The notes under the pieces are model-generated. The model did no database searches, had not been told where the DNA came from, and saw only the letters and a program-made list of their open reading frames with translations. DNA of 64,000 nucleotides. It comes from Flexifilum sp963727545. Its GTDB lineage: Bacteria; Chloroflexota; Anaerolineae; Aggregatilineales; Phototrophicaceae. The translations under genes and the position numbers were made by a program. Of the stretch, positions 42,177-51,625 are shown piece by piece; positions within the stretch are counted from its first letter, which is position 1; each line of letters starts with the position of its first letter. Location: contig CAVSGS010000023.1 in the NCBI GenBank assembly GCA_963727545.1, forward strand, positions 92,879 through 156,878. The letters are read 5' to 3'.

Positions 42177-43388
42177 TTAGGGCTGGACGTATACCGGTGT
42201 GCCGATTTCTGTCCAGTTATAGAACCACTCGGCTTCGGGCGTGGGCAGGTTGACGCAGCCGTGACTCATCGGGTGCCCGAAGTTATTGTGCCAGTAGGTC
42301 CCGTGCAGCGCGTAGCCCGCATAGAAGTACATCACGTAGGGGACGTCGGGCAGGTAATAACCGGGACCGGTCATCGTCTGGGCGACGTATTTGCGCTGGA
42401 TGGTAAAACTGCCCTGCACGGTCGGCGAACCGGGCAGCCCGGTCGAGCCGAGGACGTTACGGACGAGCTTGCCATCCTCATAGGCGTAAGCGCGCGAGTC
42501 GCTGAGGTCGACGATAATCTCTTTGCCGACGCCGATGCGAGCGGGTGGGGCAGCTGGCGGTGAGAGCAGGTCGGCTTCTAGGCTGCCTTCAGCCGCACCG
42601 CCGGGGATCAGCAGTTCTTGACCGACCTCAATGTGATCGGCGTTGTAGAGGTGATTCGCCTGCGCGATGGTCAGGTAGCTGACGCCGTAGCGCGTCGCGA
42701 TTGAGCCAAGCGACTCGCCGCGCTGGACGATGTGGGTGATGCTCGGCGCAGCTTCCGCCGGAGCACTGTCCGCTGCGGGGGCTGTATCGGCACTGGCGAC
42801 GCTGTCTCCGCTGGACGTGCTGTCGGCTGCGGTCGTATCCGCAGCATCAGCCGTGGCGGGACTGCCCGACACGATCAAGCGCTGTCCGGCATAGATCAGG
42901 TTGGGGTTGGTGATGTCGTTGAGCTGCGCAATCTGATTGAGCGTCAGCTGATATTGCTGCGCGATCTGGGCGAGGCTCTGCCCGTAGATCACGGTATGGT
43001 ATTCCAGTGGTTGCGCAGTTGGCGCGGCAGGCGCATCTGCCGGGGCGTCGGCTGGTGCGCTCACGGGTGCGTCGGCTGGCGCTGAGTCCGCCGGACGGAC
43101 AATGATCGGCTCCTCGTCGCTGCTAGGGGCGCTGTCAACCGCAGTGTTGGTGACATCAGTCTCGCCGTTCGGGATGATGAGCGTTTGCCCGGAATAGATG
43201 CGCCACGTGTTGGCGATGTCGTTGACTTCGGCGATGGCGCTGACACTGATTCCGTACTGTTGAGCAATGCGGAACAGGTTCTCGCCGGGGAGGACGACGT
43301 GCGTTTGCTGATCCTGTGCCGAGGCAGTCCCGACAAGCAGCAGCGGTAGTAGCATGAGGAAGAAAATAACTTTAAGCCTTGACATCAT
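42177..43388 (-). CDS. L,D-transpeptidase with three LysM domains
   Basis: 403 residues. Signal peptide (VIFFLMLLPLLLVGTASAQ). Three LysM motifs: about 28-74 (HVVLPGENLFRIAQQYG), 135-178 (HTVIYGQSLAQIAQQYQ) and 220-265 (HIVQRGESLGSIATRYG), with Ala/Pro/Asp linkers. C-terminal YkuD domain (about 285-403) with the catalytic HGTYWHNNFGHPMSHGCVNL (Cys and His). Makes 3-3 peptidoglycan cross-links or anchors proteins; LysM binds glycan strands. Suggests the cell has peptidoglycan. GAGAGGAC lies just before ATG 43388. Confidence 0.94.
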   Translation of the reverse strand: MMSRLKVIFFLMLLPLLLVGTASAQDQQTHVVLPGENLFRIAQQYGISVSAIAEVNDIANTWRIYSGQTLIIPNGETDVTNTAVDSAPSSDEEPIIVRPADSAPADAPVSAPADAPADAPAAPTAQPLEYHTVIYGQSLAQIAQQYQLTLNQIAQLNDITNPNLIYAGQRLIVSGSPATADAADTTAADSTSSGDSVASADTAPAADSAPAEAAPSITHIVQRGESLGSIATRYGVSYLTIAQANHLYNADHIEVGQELLIPGGAAEGSLEADLLSPPAAPPARIGVGKEIIVDLSDSRAYAYEDGKLVRNVLGSTGLPGSPTVQGSFTIQRKYVAQTMTGPGYYLPDVPYVMYFYAGYALHGTYWHNNFGHPMSHGCVNLPTPEAEWFYNWTEIGTPVYVQP

Positions 43389-43718
43389 GAAGTCCTCTCA
43401 GCGCCACCTAGACGATGGTGATTGACGCGCGAACGAGCAACGCCGCCGAAAGGATACGCCTGCAGTTCCGTTAATGGCGGAACTCATTCGCTCGTAAAGC
43501 CTTATGTTAAGGGAACAACCCACTGAGGACATTCTAGCACAATTCCCCTCAGGCGGGGGAAGCGGCGAATGTTACAAAATCCAAAAGATGGAAATAATCA
43601 AATCCTCTGCCCGCGAGCGCTCGCGGGGTGGAACTGAATTATGGGCTGCGATTGCTGGTGTGGCAGTTTGCGGCTACAATTCGATCAGTCGTTAACAGCT
43701 AAAGGTGCGCTTGCTCGC
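43389..43718. promoter_or_regulatory. Divergent control region with a perfect 18-bp palindrome
   Basis: 330 bp between the divergent L,D-transpeptidase and PD40 genes. Minus strand has an extended -10 TGCTAGAAT (43531-43539). Plus strand has TTGCTG (43652-43657), 17-bp spacer, TACAAT (43675-43680) for the PD40 gene. CCCGCGAGCGCTCGCGGG (43610-43627), a perfect palindrome with no spacer, lies 25 bp before that -35 and may be an operator. Confidence 0.6.
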
Positions 43719-45878
43719 ATGTTGGTACGTGCATATCGGTTTACGGACAAATTAGGCGTCGTCATCCTCAAGAGCAGTATGGCGCTCACCGAGACACTGC
43801 TCGCCGGAATTGGGATGATTTGGCGGCGAGTGCTCGACGTGCTGCTGCTGATCGTCGGGATACTGCTCTTTATCCTGCGCCCGATCTGGGTGGTGCTGCA
43901 GTTCATCTTAGGCGCTTTTGCCGGTCTGTTTGGGCGAACCGGTGGGCGCACCGTCAGCGCGGGGCGGGGACGGATGGCACAGCGCGCCGCGCGAGCGAAT
44001 GCGCGGGCGGAGATGGAAGCCGGTGTCATCGAAGACCCGCTGCGCGCCCAGAATCGTGCATTGAGCGCGGTTGCGGTCGTGCTGCTGGCGGTCTTGGTCG
44101 GCGTGGTCTTGTGGGCGACTAATCCCGCGCGCACCGGAGAGGCGGACATTCCGCCGCTCAACTCGTCGGTGTTCGCACAGCAAAATGATGCCCCGCAGCC
44201 GACGACCGCAGCGGTCATTCTGCAAAGCACACCGGTGCCGACGACTACGCCGCTCCCGGCGATTCTGGAAGCGCGCGGCAGTCTGGCTTACGTCGTCCGC
44301 GAAAAAGGGCAAACCGATATTTGGGCGGTCTCGGTCGGCAATCGCACGCCGATCCGCTTGACCAACGATCCTGAGGACGACCGCGATCCGGCATGGTCGC
44401 CGGATGGTCGGAAGCTGGCGTATGCTTCCCGGCAGGATGGCAACTGGGAACTCTACGTTTATGATACGGTCACGGGCGATACGACTCGCTTGACTTACGA
44501 CTTGTCGTTTCAAGGCGCGCCAACGTGGAGCAGTGACGGTAATTGGCTCGCCTACGAGAGCTATCAGGGCAATAACCTCGACGTGTACGTCATGCGAATT
44601 GACGGATCGGAGCCGCCGATCCGTTTGCCGGGGAACTCGGACAGCCCGGATTACGCCCCCGCGTGGTCACCGGATGGACGGCGGATCGCGTTTGTGTCGC
44701 TGCGGGATGGCAATCAAGACATCTACGTCTTTTCGCTGGACGATCAGGCGGTCACCAATTTGACGCGCACGGCGGATCGACAGGAGGATCACCCGAAATG
44801 GTCGCCAGATGGGAAGTGGCTGGCGTTCAGCGCGCTGGATCAGGGGCAGGAAAAGACTTACGTGATCGCGGGGGATGCTCCCGGCTCGGACGCTGAGGTG
44901 ATCAACGTCGGTCGGACTCCGGCGTGGTCGCCGGATGGGACGAGCATCGTCGCCGCGGTCAACTCGCGGGACGGAACGCAGTTGATCGTCAATCCGTTCA
45001 GTGGGGCAGGGGTTGGAACGGCGATCATTCCGGTGGCGCTCGGTTCGACCGCGCCGACGTGGACGAGCGTCCCGCTGCCGCAAGCGCTGGTTAACTCCGG
45101 GGGGCTGCCGCCCGCTCGACCGGAGCCGCTCTACGTCGAACAGGAAGACCGGCAAAGCGTCGATGCGCCCTATCGTTTGAACGCGATCGCTGGCGTCACG
45201 GTCGAAAATGCGTTATTGAGCGACCGCGTCAACGACTCGTTCAATGCGCTGCGACAATCGGTCAACGATCAAGCCGGGTGGGATTTTCTCGGCAAGCTGG
45301 ACGACGCTTTCTGGAGCATCAACCGCCCACCGCAGCCGGGCGAGGAGCGGCGTAACTGGTTGATGACCGGGCGCGCCTTCGCCGTCACTCGGAATGCGAT
45401 TGTCGGCTTCCCGCCGCCAATTGAGATTGTGCGTGAAGACATCGGCGTCGATACGCTGTGGCGCGTCTATGTGCGCGTCTCCGACGATGCCCAATCGGGA
45501 CAGTTGGGCGAACCGCTGCGTCATCTCCCGTGGGATTTCGCCAGCCGCACCAGCGGCGACGTCGAAGCCTACGACGAAGGCGGCAAGCTGCGGGCTGAAG
45601 TGCCGGAAGGCTATTACGTCGACTTCACGCAGATCGCTGCGGATTACGGCTGGCAGCGCGTCCCGGCAGGGCGTGATTGGCGGGCGAACTCCAACACGAT
45701 CTACTACTGGTTGTTTGAAAAGCGCGACGGACTCGATTGGTTCTCCGCGATGCGCGAAATCTACACGGATGGTCAGCTCGGCGGCTTCGTGCCGACGACG
45801 ACGCCAGCACTGCGCCCAACTGCGCCACCGCTGGAGATCATCCCCTCGGTTGTCCCCGGTTCAAATTCGGACGGATAG
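43719..45878 (+). CDS. Membrane-anchored TolB/PD40 beta-propeller protein
   Basis: 719 residues from ATG 43719 (AAAGGTG upstream). The longer frame from 43641 would start inside the inferred promoter and is rejected. Two N-terminal hydrophobic stretches (about 36-65 and 116-135) place the rest outside. Residues about 195-440 hold PD40 repeats with the WSPDGR.LAY pattern at least six times (DPAWSPDGRKLAYAS, PAWSPDGRRIAFVS and others). The C-terminal half is not recognised. PD40 proteins often bind peptides or cell-wall ligands. The M23 peptidase gene follows 9 bp later. Confidence 0.85.
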   Translation: MLVRAYRFTDKLGVVILKSSMALTETLLAGIGMIWRRVLDVLLLIVGILLFILRPIWVVLQFILGAFAGLFGRTGGRTVSAGRGRMAQRAARANARAEMEAGVIEDPLRAQNRALSAVAVVLLAVLVGVVLWATNPARTGEADIPPLNSSVFAQQNDAPQPTTAAVILQSTPVPTTTPLPAILEARGSLAYVVREKGQTDIWAVSVGNRTPIRLTNDPEDDRDPAWSPDGRKLAYASRQDGNWELYVYDTVTGDTTRLTYDLSFQGAPTWSSDGNWLAYESYQGNNLDVYVMRIDGSEPPIRLPGNSDSPDYAPAWSPDGRRIAFVSLRDGNQDIYVFSLDDQAVTNLTRTADRQEDHPKWSPDGKWLAFSALDQGQEKTYVIAGDAPGSDAEVINVGRTPAWSPDGTSIVAAVNSRDGTQLIVNPFSGAGVGTAIIPVALGSTAPTWTSVPLPQALVNSGGLPPARPEPLYVEQEDRQSVDAPYRLNAIAGVTVENALLSDRVNDSFNALRQSVNDQAGWDFLGKLDDAFWSINRPPQPGEERRNWLMTGRAFAVTRNAIVGFPPPIEIVREDIGVDTLWRVYVRVSDDAQSGQLGEPLRHLPWDFASRTSGDVEAYDEGGKLRAEVPEGYYVDFTQIAADYGWQRVPAGRDWRANSNTIYYWLFEKRDGLDWFSAMREIYTDGQLGGFVPTTTPALRPTAPPLEIIPSVVPGSNSDG

Positions 45879-45887
45879 CGAGGAATC

Positions 45888-47162
45888 ATGCAGCGTCAAG
45901 GTATTTCAGCATTTCTGCTCGTGCTGGTCGCGGTGGGCGTTTTCGGCGCGATCCTCTATATCAACTCGCGCCCTGCGCCAGTTTTGACCGTGATCATCCC
46001 GACCGAGTCCGCGCCGACTGACGCCGTCAATGCGTGGGAGGCGATCCTGCAAGCGGGCTTTGGCAGTGACAGCACGCCGCTGCCGACAGTTGCCATTCCG
46101 ACGGCGGCATTCATTGCGCCGACGCTGGCGCTCAATAGCCCGGCGGACGGACAGGCGACTCCGCTCGCTCCGGCGGACGTAGGCAGCGGGAGCGAGAACG
46201 TGGCGGAGCAGTTTAGCGTCGCGGTGACGCCGACTCATCTACCGGCGACGATCGCACCGCTGGCGACCGACATCCCGGTGACGGAAATTTCGGTCACGCG
46301 ATCGTCGGCGTCATGGCAGCCGCCGCCGTTAATTCCGCCGATTTCACACGACATTCTGGGGCGCGATCACTACTACTTCCGCCGCCCGGTTAACTCGAAT
46401 GCGACCAATAAGGGACTGTTCCTCTATCCTTTCGGGTCAGATGGTCCACCCGGCTTTAACATGCGCGTGCATACCGGCATCGATATGCCCAACGACATCG
46501 GGCAGACGGTGCGCGCCGCTGCTTCCGGGACGGTTATTTGGGCGGGTCCCAACTTCCAAGACAGTCCAAGCTACGGCAACGCGGTGATGATCGAGCACGA
46601 TTTCGGTTATGACGGACGACGGCTCTACACGCTTTACGCGCACTTGTCGGCGGTGCTGGCGGTGGCTGGGCAGCACGTAGATTTGGGCGATGCGATTGGT
46701 CTGGTCGGCAATACCGGGCACGTCACCGGTCCGCACGTCCACTTCGAGGTGCGCTTAGGTGACGAGAACAGCACCGAGCCGCCGACCTATGGCGATACCT
46801 ATAATCCAGTGCTGTGGATGGCGTCTTACGTCGGCACCGGCGTGATCGCCGGACGCGTCACTGACGGGAGCGGGCGCGAAGTCATGGACGCAGACGTCAC
46901 GGTGCGGAACTGGGCGACCGGATTGAACACCGACACGACGACGACCTACATTTTCCAGAATACCAGTATCGACGTGAATCCCGACCCGGTCTGGGACGAG
47001 AATTTCGCCGTTGGCGATGTGCCCGCCGGACGCTATACCGTGATCGCCGACATCAACGGACTGTCGGTGACGCGGACGGTCACGGTGATTGAAGGGACGA
47101 CGACTTTCGTCGAGTTGGCACCGGGCACGCCGCCAACCGAGACCACCGATTCGGGGTCGTAG
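45888..47162 (+). CDS. M23-family (LytM) endopeptidase with C-terminal beta domain
   Basis: 424 residues. N-terminal membrane helix (about 8-25), low-complexity linker, LytM domain at about 185-300 with zinc ligands in HTGIDMPNDIG and HVHFEVR, plus YTLYAHLS. The last 110 residues look like a carboxypeptidase-regulatory-like beta domain (GVIAGRVTDGSGREVMDADVTV). Presumably cleaves peptidoglycan cross-links; coupled with the PD40 gene, it may be controlled by it. ATG 45888 has GAGGAA upstream. Confidence 0.92.
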   Translation: MQRQGISAFLLVLVAVGVFGAILYINSRPAPVLTVIIPTESAPTDAVNAWEAILQAGFGSDSTPLPTVAIPTAAFIAPTLALNSPADGQATPLAPADVGSGSENVAEQFSVAVTPTHLPATIAPLATDIPVTEISVTRSSASWQPPPLIPPISHDILGRDHYYFRRPVNSNATNKGLFLYPFGSDGPPGFNMRVHTGIDMPNDIGQTVRAAASGTVIWAGPNFQDSPSYGNAVMIEHDFGYDGRRLYTLYAHLSAVLAVAGQHVDLGDAIGLVGNTGHVTGPHVHFEVRLGDENSTEPPTYGDTYNPVLWMASYVGTGVIAGRVTDGSGREVMDADVTVRNWATGLNTDTTTTYIFQNTSIDVNPDPVWDENFAVGDVPAGRYTVIADINGLSVTRTVTVIEGTTTFVELAPGTPPTETTDSGS

Positions 47163-47317
47163 CTCCCGTAATTGTGCGGCTTAAGCTTGCCATATTGGGA
47201 ACAGTTCTGCCTCGCAGCGGTGGTAAAGCGTCGAGTTTACGCATAGCATTACGCTAGACGATCAGTTAAACTTCGCGCTTGCCGTAAACGGTAGGTGCAT
47301 GACGGGAGGAATACTCC

Positions 47318-49456
47318 ATGCTGAAAAAGAATAAACGGCATTTATGGATATTCGGGCTGCTGCTGCTGCTGATCGCGCCGGCGGCGCTGGCGCAGAGTGC
47401 GCGGACGCTCGAACCCGGAACGCCGATGACAGGAACGCTGAACTCGTCGAATCTGGTGCAAGTCTTCGCGCTGCAGGGCAGCGCCGGAGAAGTGGTCACG
47501 CTTGATACGACCAACCAGAGCGGCGTTCCACTCGCAGTTGTGCTGACCGATGCGTCGGGCGCGATCGTCGCCCAGAGCTACGACCTCGACATCACCGGAC
47601 AGGTGACACTGAGCGACATCACGCTGCCGACGACCGGAGACTACAGCGTGACGGTGTTCAAGTCGGCAGGTGTCGACTCGTTCACCGACGTGACCTTCAC
47701 GGTCACGCTGACTATCGTCAGTGCTGCGCCGGCAGTCGCCACGGCGACCACCGCGCCGGTCCAGCCGACGCCTGAAGCGACAGTCTCAGCGACCGAAGCC
47801 ACCAGTGCGACCACCCCCGAAGCGACGCAAGCGGTAATCGAAACCGGTCAAATCGTGACGACGAGTGGTATGCGCGTCGTACTCAGTTGGAATTCAACCG
47901 ATGACCTCGACCTTGAAGTGCGCGACCCGGTAGGCGGATCGCTGTACTGGGAGACGCCGACCGTCGATAGTGGAGGCACGCTCAGCGCCAACGCCAATCA
48001 GGGCTGCGCCAATACGGTCGCAACGCCGACCGAAACGGCGACGTGGTCGCCCGGTGGAATTCCGGTCGGCAGCTACGAAGTGTTGGTCTATTACCAGCAA
48101 GCCTGTGCCGGTGAATCGCCGGTGACCTTCACGGTCTCGACGACGATTGACGGTCAGCCGCTTGATGCCGTGCAAGGCACTTTGCTGCCCGGTCAGGTCT
48201 ACGACTCCAGTTTCGTCATTCACCTCGACGGCAGCAGCGAACTCACCGGCTTGAGCGGTGTGGTTACGGAAGATCTGCCCGATACCGCCGCGACGATCAT
48301 CGCAGCGGCACAGCCGATTTCGATCGGGTCATCGGTGACCGGGACGATCACCAATCAAGCGCCGTATGAAGCCTATTCGTTCGAGGGGCAGACCAACGAC
48401 CTCGTGACGATTGACATGAGCGCTACGTCCGGCAACCTCGACACTTTCCTGTTCCTGATCGACTCCAGCGGCAATATTGTCCGCTCGAACGACGATCGGA
48501 CGCAGGGGGATACGGATGCTGAGATCGTGGACGCGCTGCTGCCTGCTCCGGGGACGTACACGGTCGTGGCGACGCGCTATGCCAAGCGGATCGGTGGGAC
48601 GCAAGGGACTTACACCCTCACGCTGACCAGTCAAGCGGTCTCGCTGCCGGAAGAATTCGTCAATCTGCCGCGGGGCGCGTTGGAAATGCGCCTGATCTGG
48701 AATACCAGCGCTGACTTGCAGCTCCTCGTGCGCGATCCGTCGGGCGCGGCAGTCTACGACGACACGCCGCAAGTTCGCAGCGGCGGACGACTGGCGGCGG
48801 CGGGCAATGTCAACTGCACCCCAAGCACCAGCGGGACGCCATTCTCGTACATCTACTGGCCCACCGATACGCCGCCGCGCGCGGGTGTCTACGAGGTTGA
48901 AGTTTGGTTCCAAAACGACTGCGGCGATACCTCACCGGTCAATTTCAACCTGTACGTGACTTACAACGGTAAGGAAGTGCTGACCGACTCGGCGAGTCCG
49001 CTGCAGGATGAGCGGTATCTGACCAGTTTCACGATCACCGCGAACGGCGATGCGATCCCCAGCGACGGCGGAATCATCACCGGGATCGACTCGCTGGATT
49101 GGCAGGCGCAGCAGGAAGGCGCGCTCGTTCTGAACGCTGGCGAGCCGCGTAATGGCAGCATCACGCAGGACAACAAGTTCGACGTCTACACGTTCTCGGC
49201 ACAGGCAGGTGACGTGGTCAATATCGCCATGAATAACACGTCGGGCACGCTCGATCCGACGCTGTATTTGCTGACGGCATCGGGCAATCTGGTCGCTCAA
49301 AACGACGACGCGGTTGCGGGTGAGAATACCAATTCTCTAATCAGCAATCTTACCTTGCCAGCGGACGGACAATATATTATCATAGCCACTCACTTTGGTG
49401 CGCGATATGGTGGAACCACGGGGACATATTCGCTCACCCTCACGCAGCAAAATTAG
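47318..49456 (+). CDS. Secreted PPC-domain repeat protein
   Basis: 712 residues with a signal peptide (IFGLLLLLIAPAALAQ). Modules alternate: PPC (prepeptidase C-terminal) domains at about 30-130, 330-430 and 610-712 (each with the YSFEGQTNDLVTIDMSATSG or VYTFSAQAGDVVNI type, and a final GTYTLTLT), and two copies of an approximately 120-residue module with W-N-S/T-x-x-D-L and R-D-P-x-G plus a conserved Cys pair (about 187-310 and 448-580). No enzyme domain is seen. Probably a surface or secreted protein. GACGGGAGGAA precedes the ATG. Confidence 0.85.
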   Translation: MLKKNKRHLWIFGLLLLLIAPAALAQSARTLEPGTPMTGTLNSSNLVQVFALQGSAGEVVTLDTTNQSGVPLAVVLTDASGAIVAQSYDLDITGQVTLSDITLPTTGDYSVTVFKSAGVDSFTDVTFTVTLTIVSAAPAVATATTAPVQPTPEATVSATEATSATTPEATQAVIETGQIVTTSGMRVVLSWNSTDDLDLEVRDPVGGSLYWETPTVDSGGTLSANANQGCANTVATPTETATWSPGGIPVGSYEVLVYYQQACAGESPVTFTVSTTIDGQPLDAVQGTLLPGQVYDSSFVIHLDGSSELTGLSGVVTEDLPDTAATIIAAAQPISIGSSVTGTITNQAPYEAYSFEGQTNDLVTIDMSATSGNLDTFLFLIDSSGNIVRSNDDRTQGDTDAEIVDALLPAPGTYTVVATRYAKRIGGTQGTYTLTLTSQAVSLPEEFVNLPRGALEMRLIWNTSADLQLLVRDPSGAAVYDDTPQVRSGGRLAAAGNVNCTPSTSGTPFSYIYWPTDTPPRAGVYEVEVWFQNDCGDTSPVNFNLYVTYNGKEVLTDSASPLQDERYLTSFTITANGDAIPSDGGIITGIDSLDWQAQQEGALVLNAGEPRNGSITQDNKFDVYTFSAQAGDVVNIAMNNTSGTLDPTLYLLTASGNLVAQNDDAVAGENTNSLISNLTLPADGQYIIIATHFGARYGGTTGTYSLTLTQQN

Positions 49457-49466
49457 CTAGCAAATC

Positions 49467-49492
49467 GGAGCAGCCGGTTACACGGCTGCTCC
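49467..49492. terminator. Hairpin after the PPC gene
   Basis: GGAGCAGCCG (49467-49476) pairs with CGGCTGCTCC (49483-49492). No U-run. Confidence 0.5.
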
Positions 49493-49535
49493 GCTACAAC
49501 CAACCTACAGCCGACCATATGAAAGTGTCTTATTT

Positions 49536-50216
49536 ATGAAGCATCGTGTGATCTTGCCGGGCGTAATTGCGCTGGTACTGCTTTTTGCTGCCTGCGCACC
49601 GCCGCCAAACTTGCGTGACGACAGCCTGCTTCAAGACAGCAGTCTTGTCTCGAACCAACCATGCTCTGCCCCGTGTTGGCACAACATTACCCCCGGACAG
49701 ACCTCGTGGAGCGATGCTCTGACGACGATAGAAGACGACACGAATTACGAAAATGTCAACGTTCAGGAAGATGACCAATCGACCGCTAAGGTGGCGGAGT
49801 GGCAGCAAAAAGGCGGAAGCACCTGCTGCCAGATGTACACCCAAGACGGCGACACGGTCAGCGTCCTGTTTTTGCGGATCGCGCCGAATTTGAACATCGG
49901 CGAAGTGATCAGCGCGCAAGGTGAGCCAACGTATCTGATCGGGAGTCCATTCTCCGACGATCAGGCGGTGATGAACCTGATCTATCCAGAAAAATCGCTG
50001 GTTGTCTACGCTTTCGTCGCCGGTACGAGCGGAGAACTGACCGCGAGCAGCGAGGTCGTCGGTGTGCTGTACATGACGCCGTCAGATATGGACCTGCTGA
50101 TCAAAACGAGCAGCCTACAGGCATGGGAAGGGTATCAATCGTATCAAGCCTACGATACCAGCGCGTTTGAAGTGACACCGGAAGTGACCTTGACACCGAC
50201 GCCAAGCGGTGAGTGA
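49536..50216 (+). CDS. Hypothetical lipoprotein
   Basis: 226 residues. N-terminal lipoprotein signal with lipobox FAAC (Cys20), then APPP. Further Cys in SNQPCSAPCWHNITPG and TCCQM suggest disulfides. WHNITPGQTSWSDAL is reminiscent of small surface proteins of Chloroflexota, function unknown. Followed by an S1-domain gene on the same strand. Confidence 0.7.
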   Translation: MKHRVILPGVIALVLLFAACAPPPNLRDDSLLQDSSLVSNQPCSAPCWHNITPGQTSWSDALTTIEDDTNYENVNVQEDDQSTAKVAEWQQKGGSTCCQMYTQDGDTVSVLFLRIAPNLNIGEVISAQGEPTYLIGSPFSDDQAVMNLIYPEKSLVVYAFVAGTSGELTASSEVVGVLYMTPSDMDLLIKTSSLQAWEGYQSYQAYDTSAFEVTPEVTLTPTPSGE

Positions 50217-50248
50217 CGACTCTCAAAGGGTAAAAGGACGTAATTACA

Positions 50249-50986
50249 ATGAGCGAAGTTGAAACAAAACCCAGTTCGATTGCTGAACTGGAAACTGGTA
50301 TGGCATTGAAAGGGACGGTCAAGCGCATCGAGTTGTTTGGCGCGTTCGTAGACATTGGCGTCGGGCACGACGGCTTGCTGCATATCTCGCAGTTGGGCAA
50401 GCCGAACGTGCGCAACGTCGAGGATGTGGTCAAGCCGGGTGAGGAAGTCACCGTCTACGTGCTCAAAGTTGAGCCGGATACGGGTCGGATCGCGCTGTCG
50501 CTGACGCAGCCGCCGGAAATGTCGTGGGACGACATCAAGGAAGGCTCGACGGTGACCGGGACGGTCGTCAGGCTGGAAAAGTTCGGCGTGTTCGTGGATA
50601 TTGGCGCGGAACGTCCGGGGATGATCCACGTTTCCGAGCTGGCGAGCGGCTACGTCAATTCTCCGTCCGACGTGGTGAAAGTCGGCGACGAGGTCAAGGC
50701 GCAAATCATCAAGGTGAACCGCAAGAAGCGCCGGATCGACCTTAGCCTGAAGGCGTTGGAAGAACCGGTCGAAATTCCGAAAGAAGTGCAGAACGACGAA
50801 GACGAATATCAGCCGACGGCGATGGAATTGGCGCTGCGTCGGGCGATGGAAGCCAATGGTCAGACCTACACCCCGCCCGCTAAGACGGGGCGCAGCAAGC
50901 GCGAGCGTCGCGGCAACAAGCGCGATCGTCAGCGTGACCAGATGGAAGACATCTTCGAGCGTACGCTGCGGAATCACCGGGGCTAA
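50249..50986 (+). CDS. Two-S1-domain RNA-binding protein (ribosomal protein S1-like)
   Basis: 245 residues. S1 domains at about 14-86 (LETGMALKGTVKRIELFGAF, GHDGLLHISQLG) and 99-172 (IKEGSTVTGTVVRLEKFGVF, GMIHVSELAS). The C-terminal 60 residues are basic and low complexity (GRSKRERRGNKRDRQRDQ). It resembles a shortened S1, as in several Gram-positive-like lineages, probably acting in translation or RNA stability. AAAAGGA lies upstream of ATG 50249. Confidence 0.9.
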   Translation: MSEVETKPSSIAELETGMALKGTVKRIELFGAFVDIGVGHDGLLHISQLGKPNVRNVEDVVKPGEEVTVYVLKVEPDTGRIALSLTQPPEMSWDDIKEGSTVTGTVVRLEKFGVFVDIGAERPGMIHVSELASGYVNSPSDVVKVGDEVKAQIIKVNRKKRRIDLSLKALEEPVEIPKEVQNDEDEYQPTAMELALRRAMEANGQTYTPPAKTGRSKRERRGNKRDRQRDQMEDIFERTLRNHRG

Positions 50987-51007
50987 GCGTTAGAAATCTG
51001 CAAATTG

Positions 51008-51037
51008 AAATGCCTGCTCTAATCAGCAGGCATTTTT
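51008..51037. terminator. Rho-independent terminator after the S1 gene
   Basis: AAATGCCTGCT (51008-51018) pairs with AGCAGGCATTT (51025-51035), 6-base loop, then TT. U-runs on either strand. Confidence 0.88.
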
Positions 51038-51066
51038 AATTCGAAACTCACCTGAATCCTCTCTGG

Positions 51067-51095
51067 GTAGGGGCGGAACATGTTCAAGCCCCTAG
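51067..51095. repeat. Imperfect GTAGGGGC...GCCCCTAG hairpin
   Basis: Outer arms TAGGGGC (51068-51074) and GCCCCTA (51088-51094), inner palindrome GAACATGTTC (51076-51085). Related to hairpins at 1430, 19528 and 20944. Confidence 0.5.
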
Positions 51096-51111
51096 AGATT
51101 ATTCGGAGCGA

Positions 51112-51609
51112 TTAGTCCTCGTCGAGCGCGGGGGCGAACAGCGTGCGATAGAGACGGACGCCGGTGACGATCAGCAGTAGGGTGACGATCGTATGGTGCA
51201 TCAAGCACCAGATACACAGCTTGCCGATGCGCGTAAAGGCGACGTAGGTCAGAAAGTCGTGGTACAGGAAGCCGAGCAGCGCAAGCGCAAAGACGAGGAT
51301 CACGCCGTAGTCGCGCAGAAAGCTGACGCGCCGTTCGAGCAGCAGGATGCCCAGCATCACCACGTCAGCGAACAAGCCCAGATAACCGACGTAAATTCCC
51401 ATGAATTTCGAGTAGATGCTGCTGTTGACCGTGTTACAGTCAAACGTGGCGCTGTCGCCCAGACAGATGATGCTCTCGCTGCCGGTCAAATGCTCGTAGC
51501 TTAGGTAGGCGGAAACCAGCAAGCCAAGCACAAGCAAGACAATACTGACATGCCAAAGGGTGATGCGGCGGTTGGGTGCTGACGTTTCTGACTGCACGGT
51601 CGTAGCCAT
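51112..51609 (-). CDS. Vitamin K epoxide reductase (VKOR) family protein
   Basis: 165 residues, four to five membrane helices. Loop Cys in ICLGDSATFDCNTV, and the CIWC active-site pair before the last helix (KLCIWCLMHHTIVTLLL), are the VKOR catalytic set. Bacterial VKORs oxidise DsbA-like proteins using quinone and replace DsbB. No thioredoxin-like domain is fused. Downstream of moeA, 16 bp apart. Confidence 0.92.
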   Translation of the reverse strand: MATTVQSETSAPNRRITLWHVSIVLLVLGLLVSAYLSYEHLTGSESIICLGDSATFDCNTVNSSIYSKFMGIYVGYLGLFADVVMLGILLLERRVSFLRDYGVILVFALALLGFLYHDFLTYVAFTRIGKLCIWCLMHHTIVTLLLIVTGVRLYRTLFAPALDED

Positions 51610-51625
51610 TCCTATAAATCCTCGG

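Noticed and set aside
43641..43718. Longer N-terminus for the PD40 protein starting at 43641
   Set aside because: It would overlap the inferred -35/-10 and encodes a Cys-rich stretch unlike the rest; ATG 43719 has a better ribosome site.
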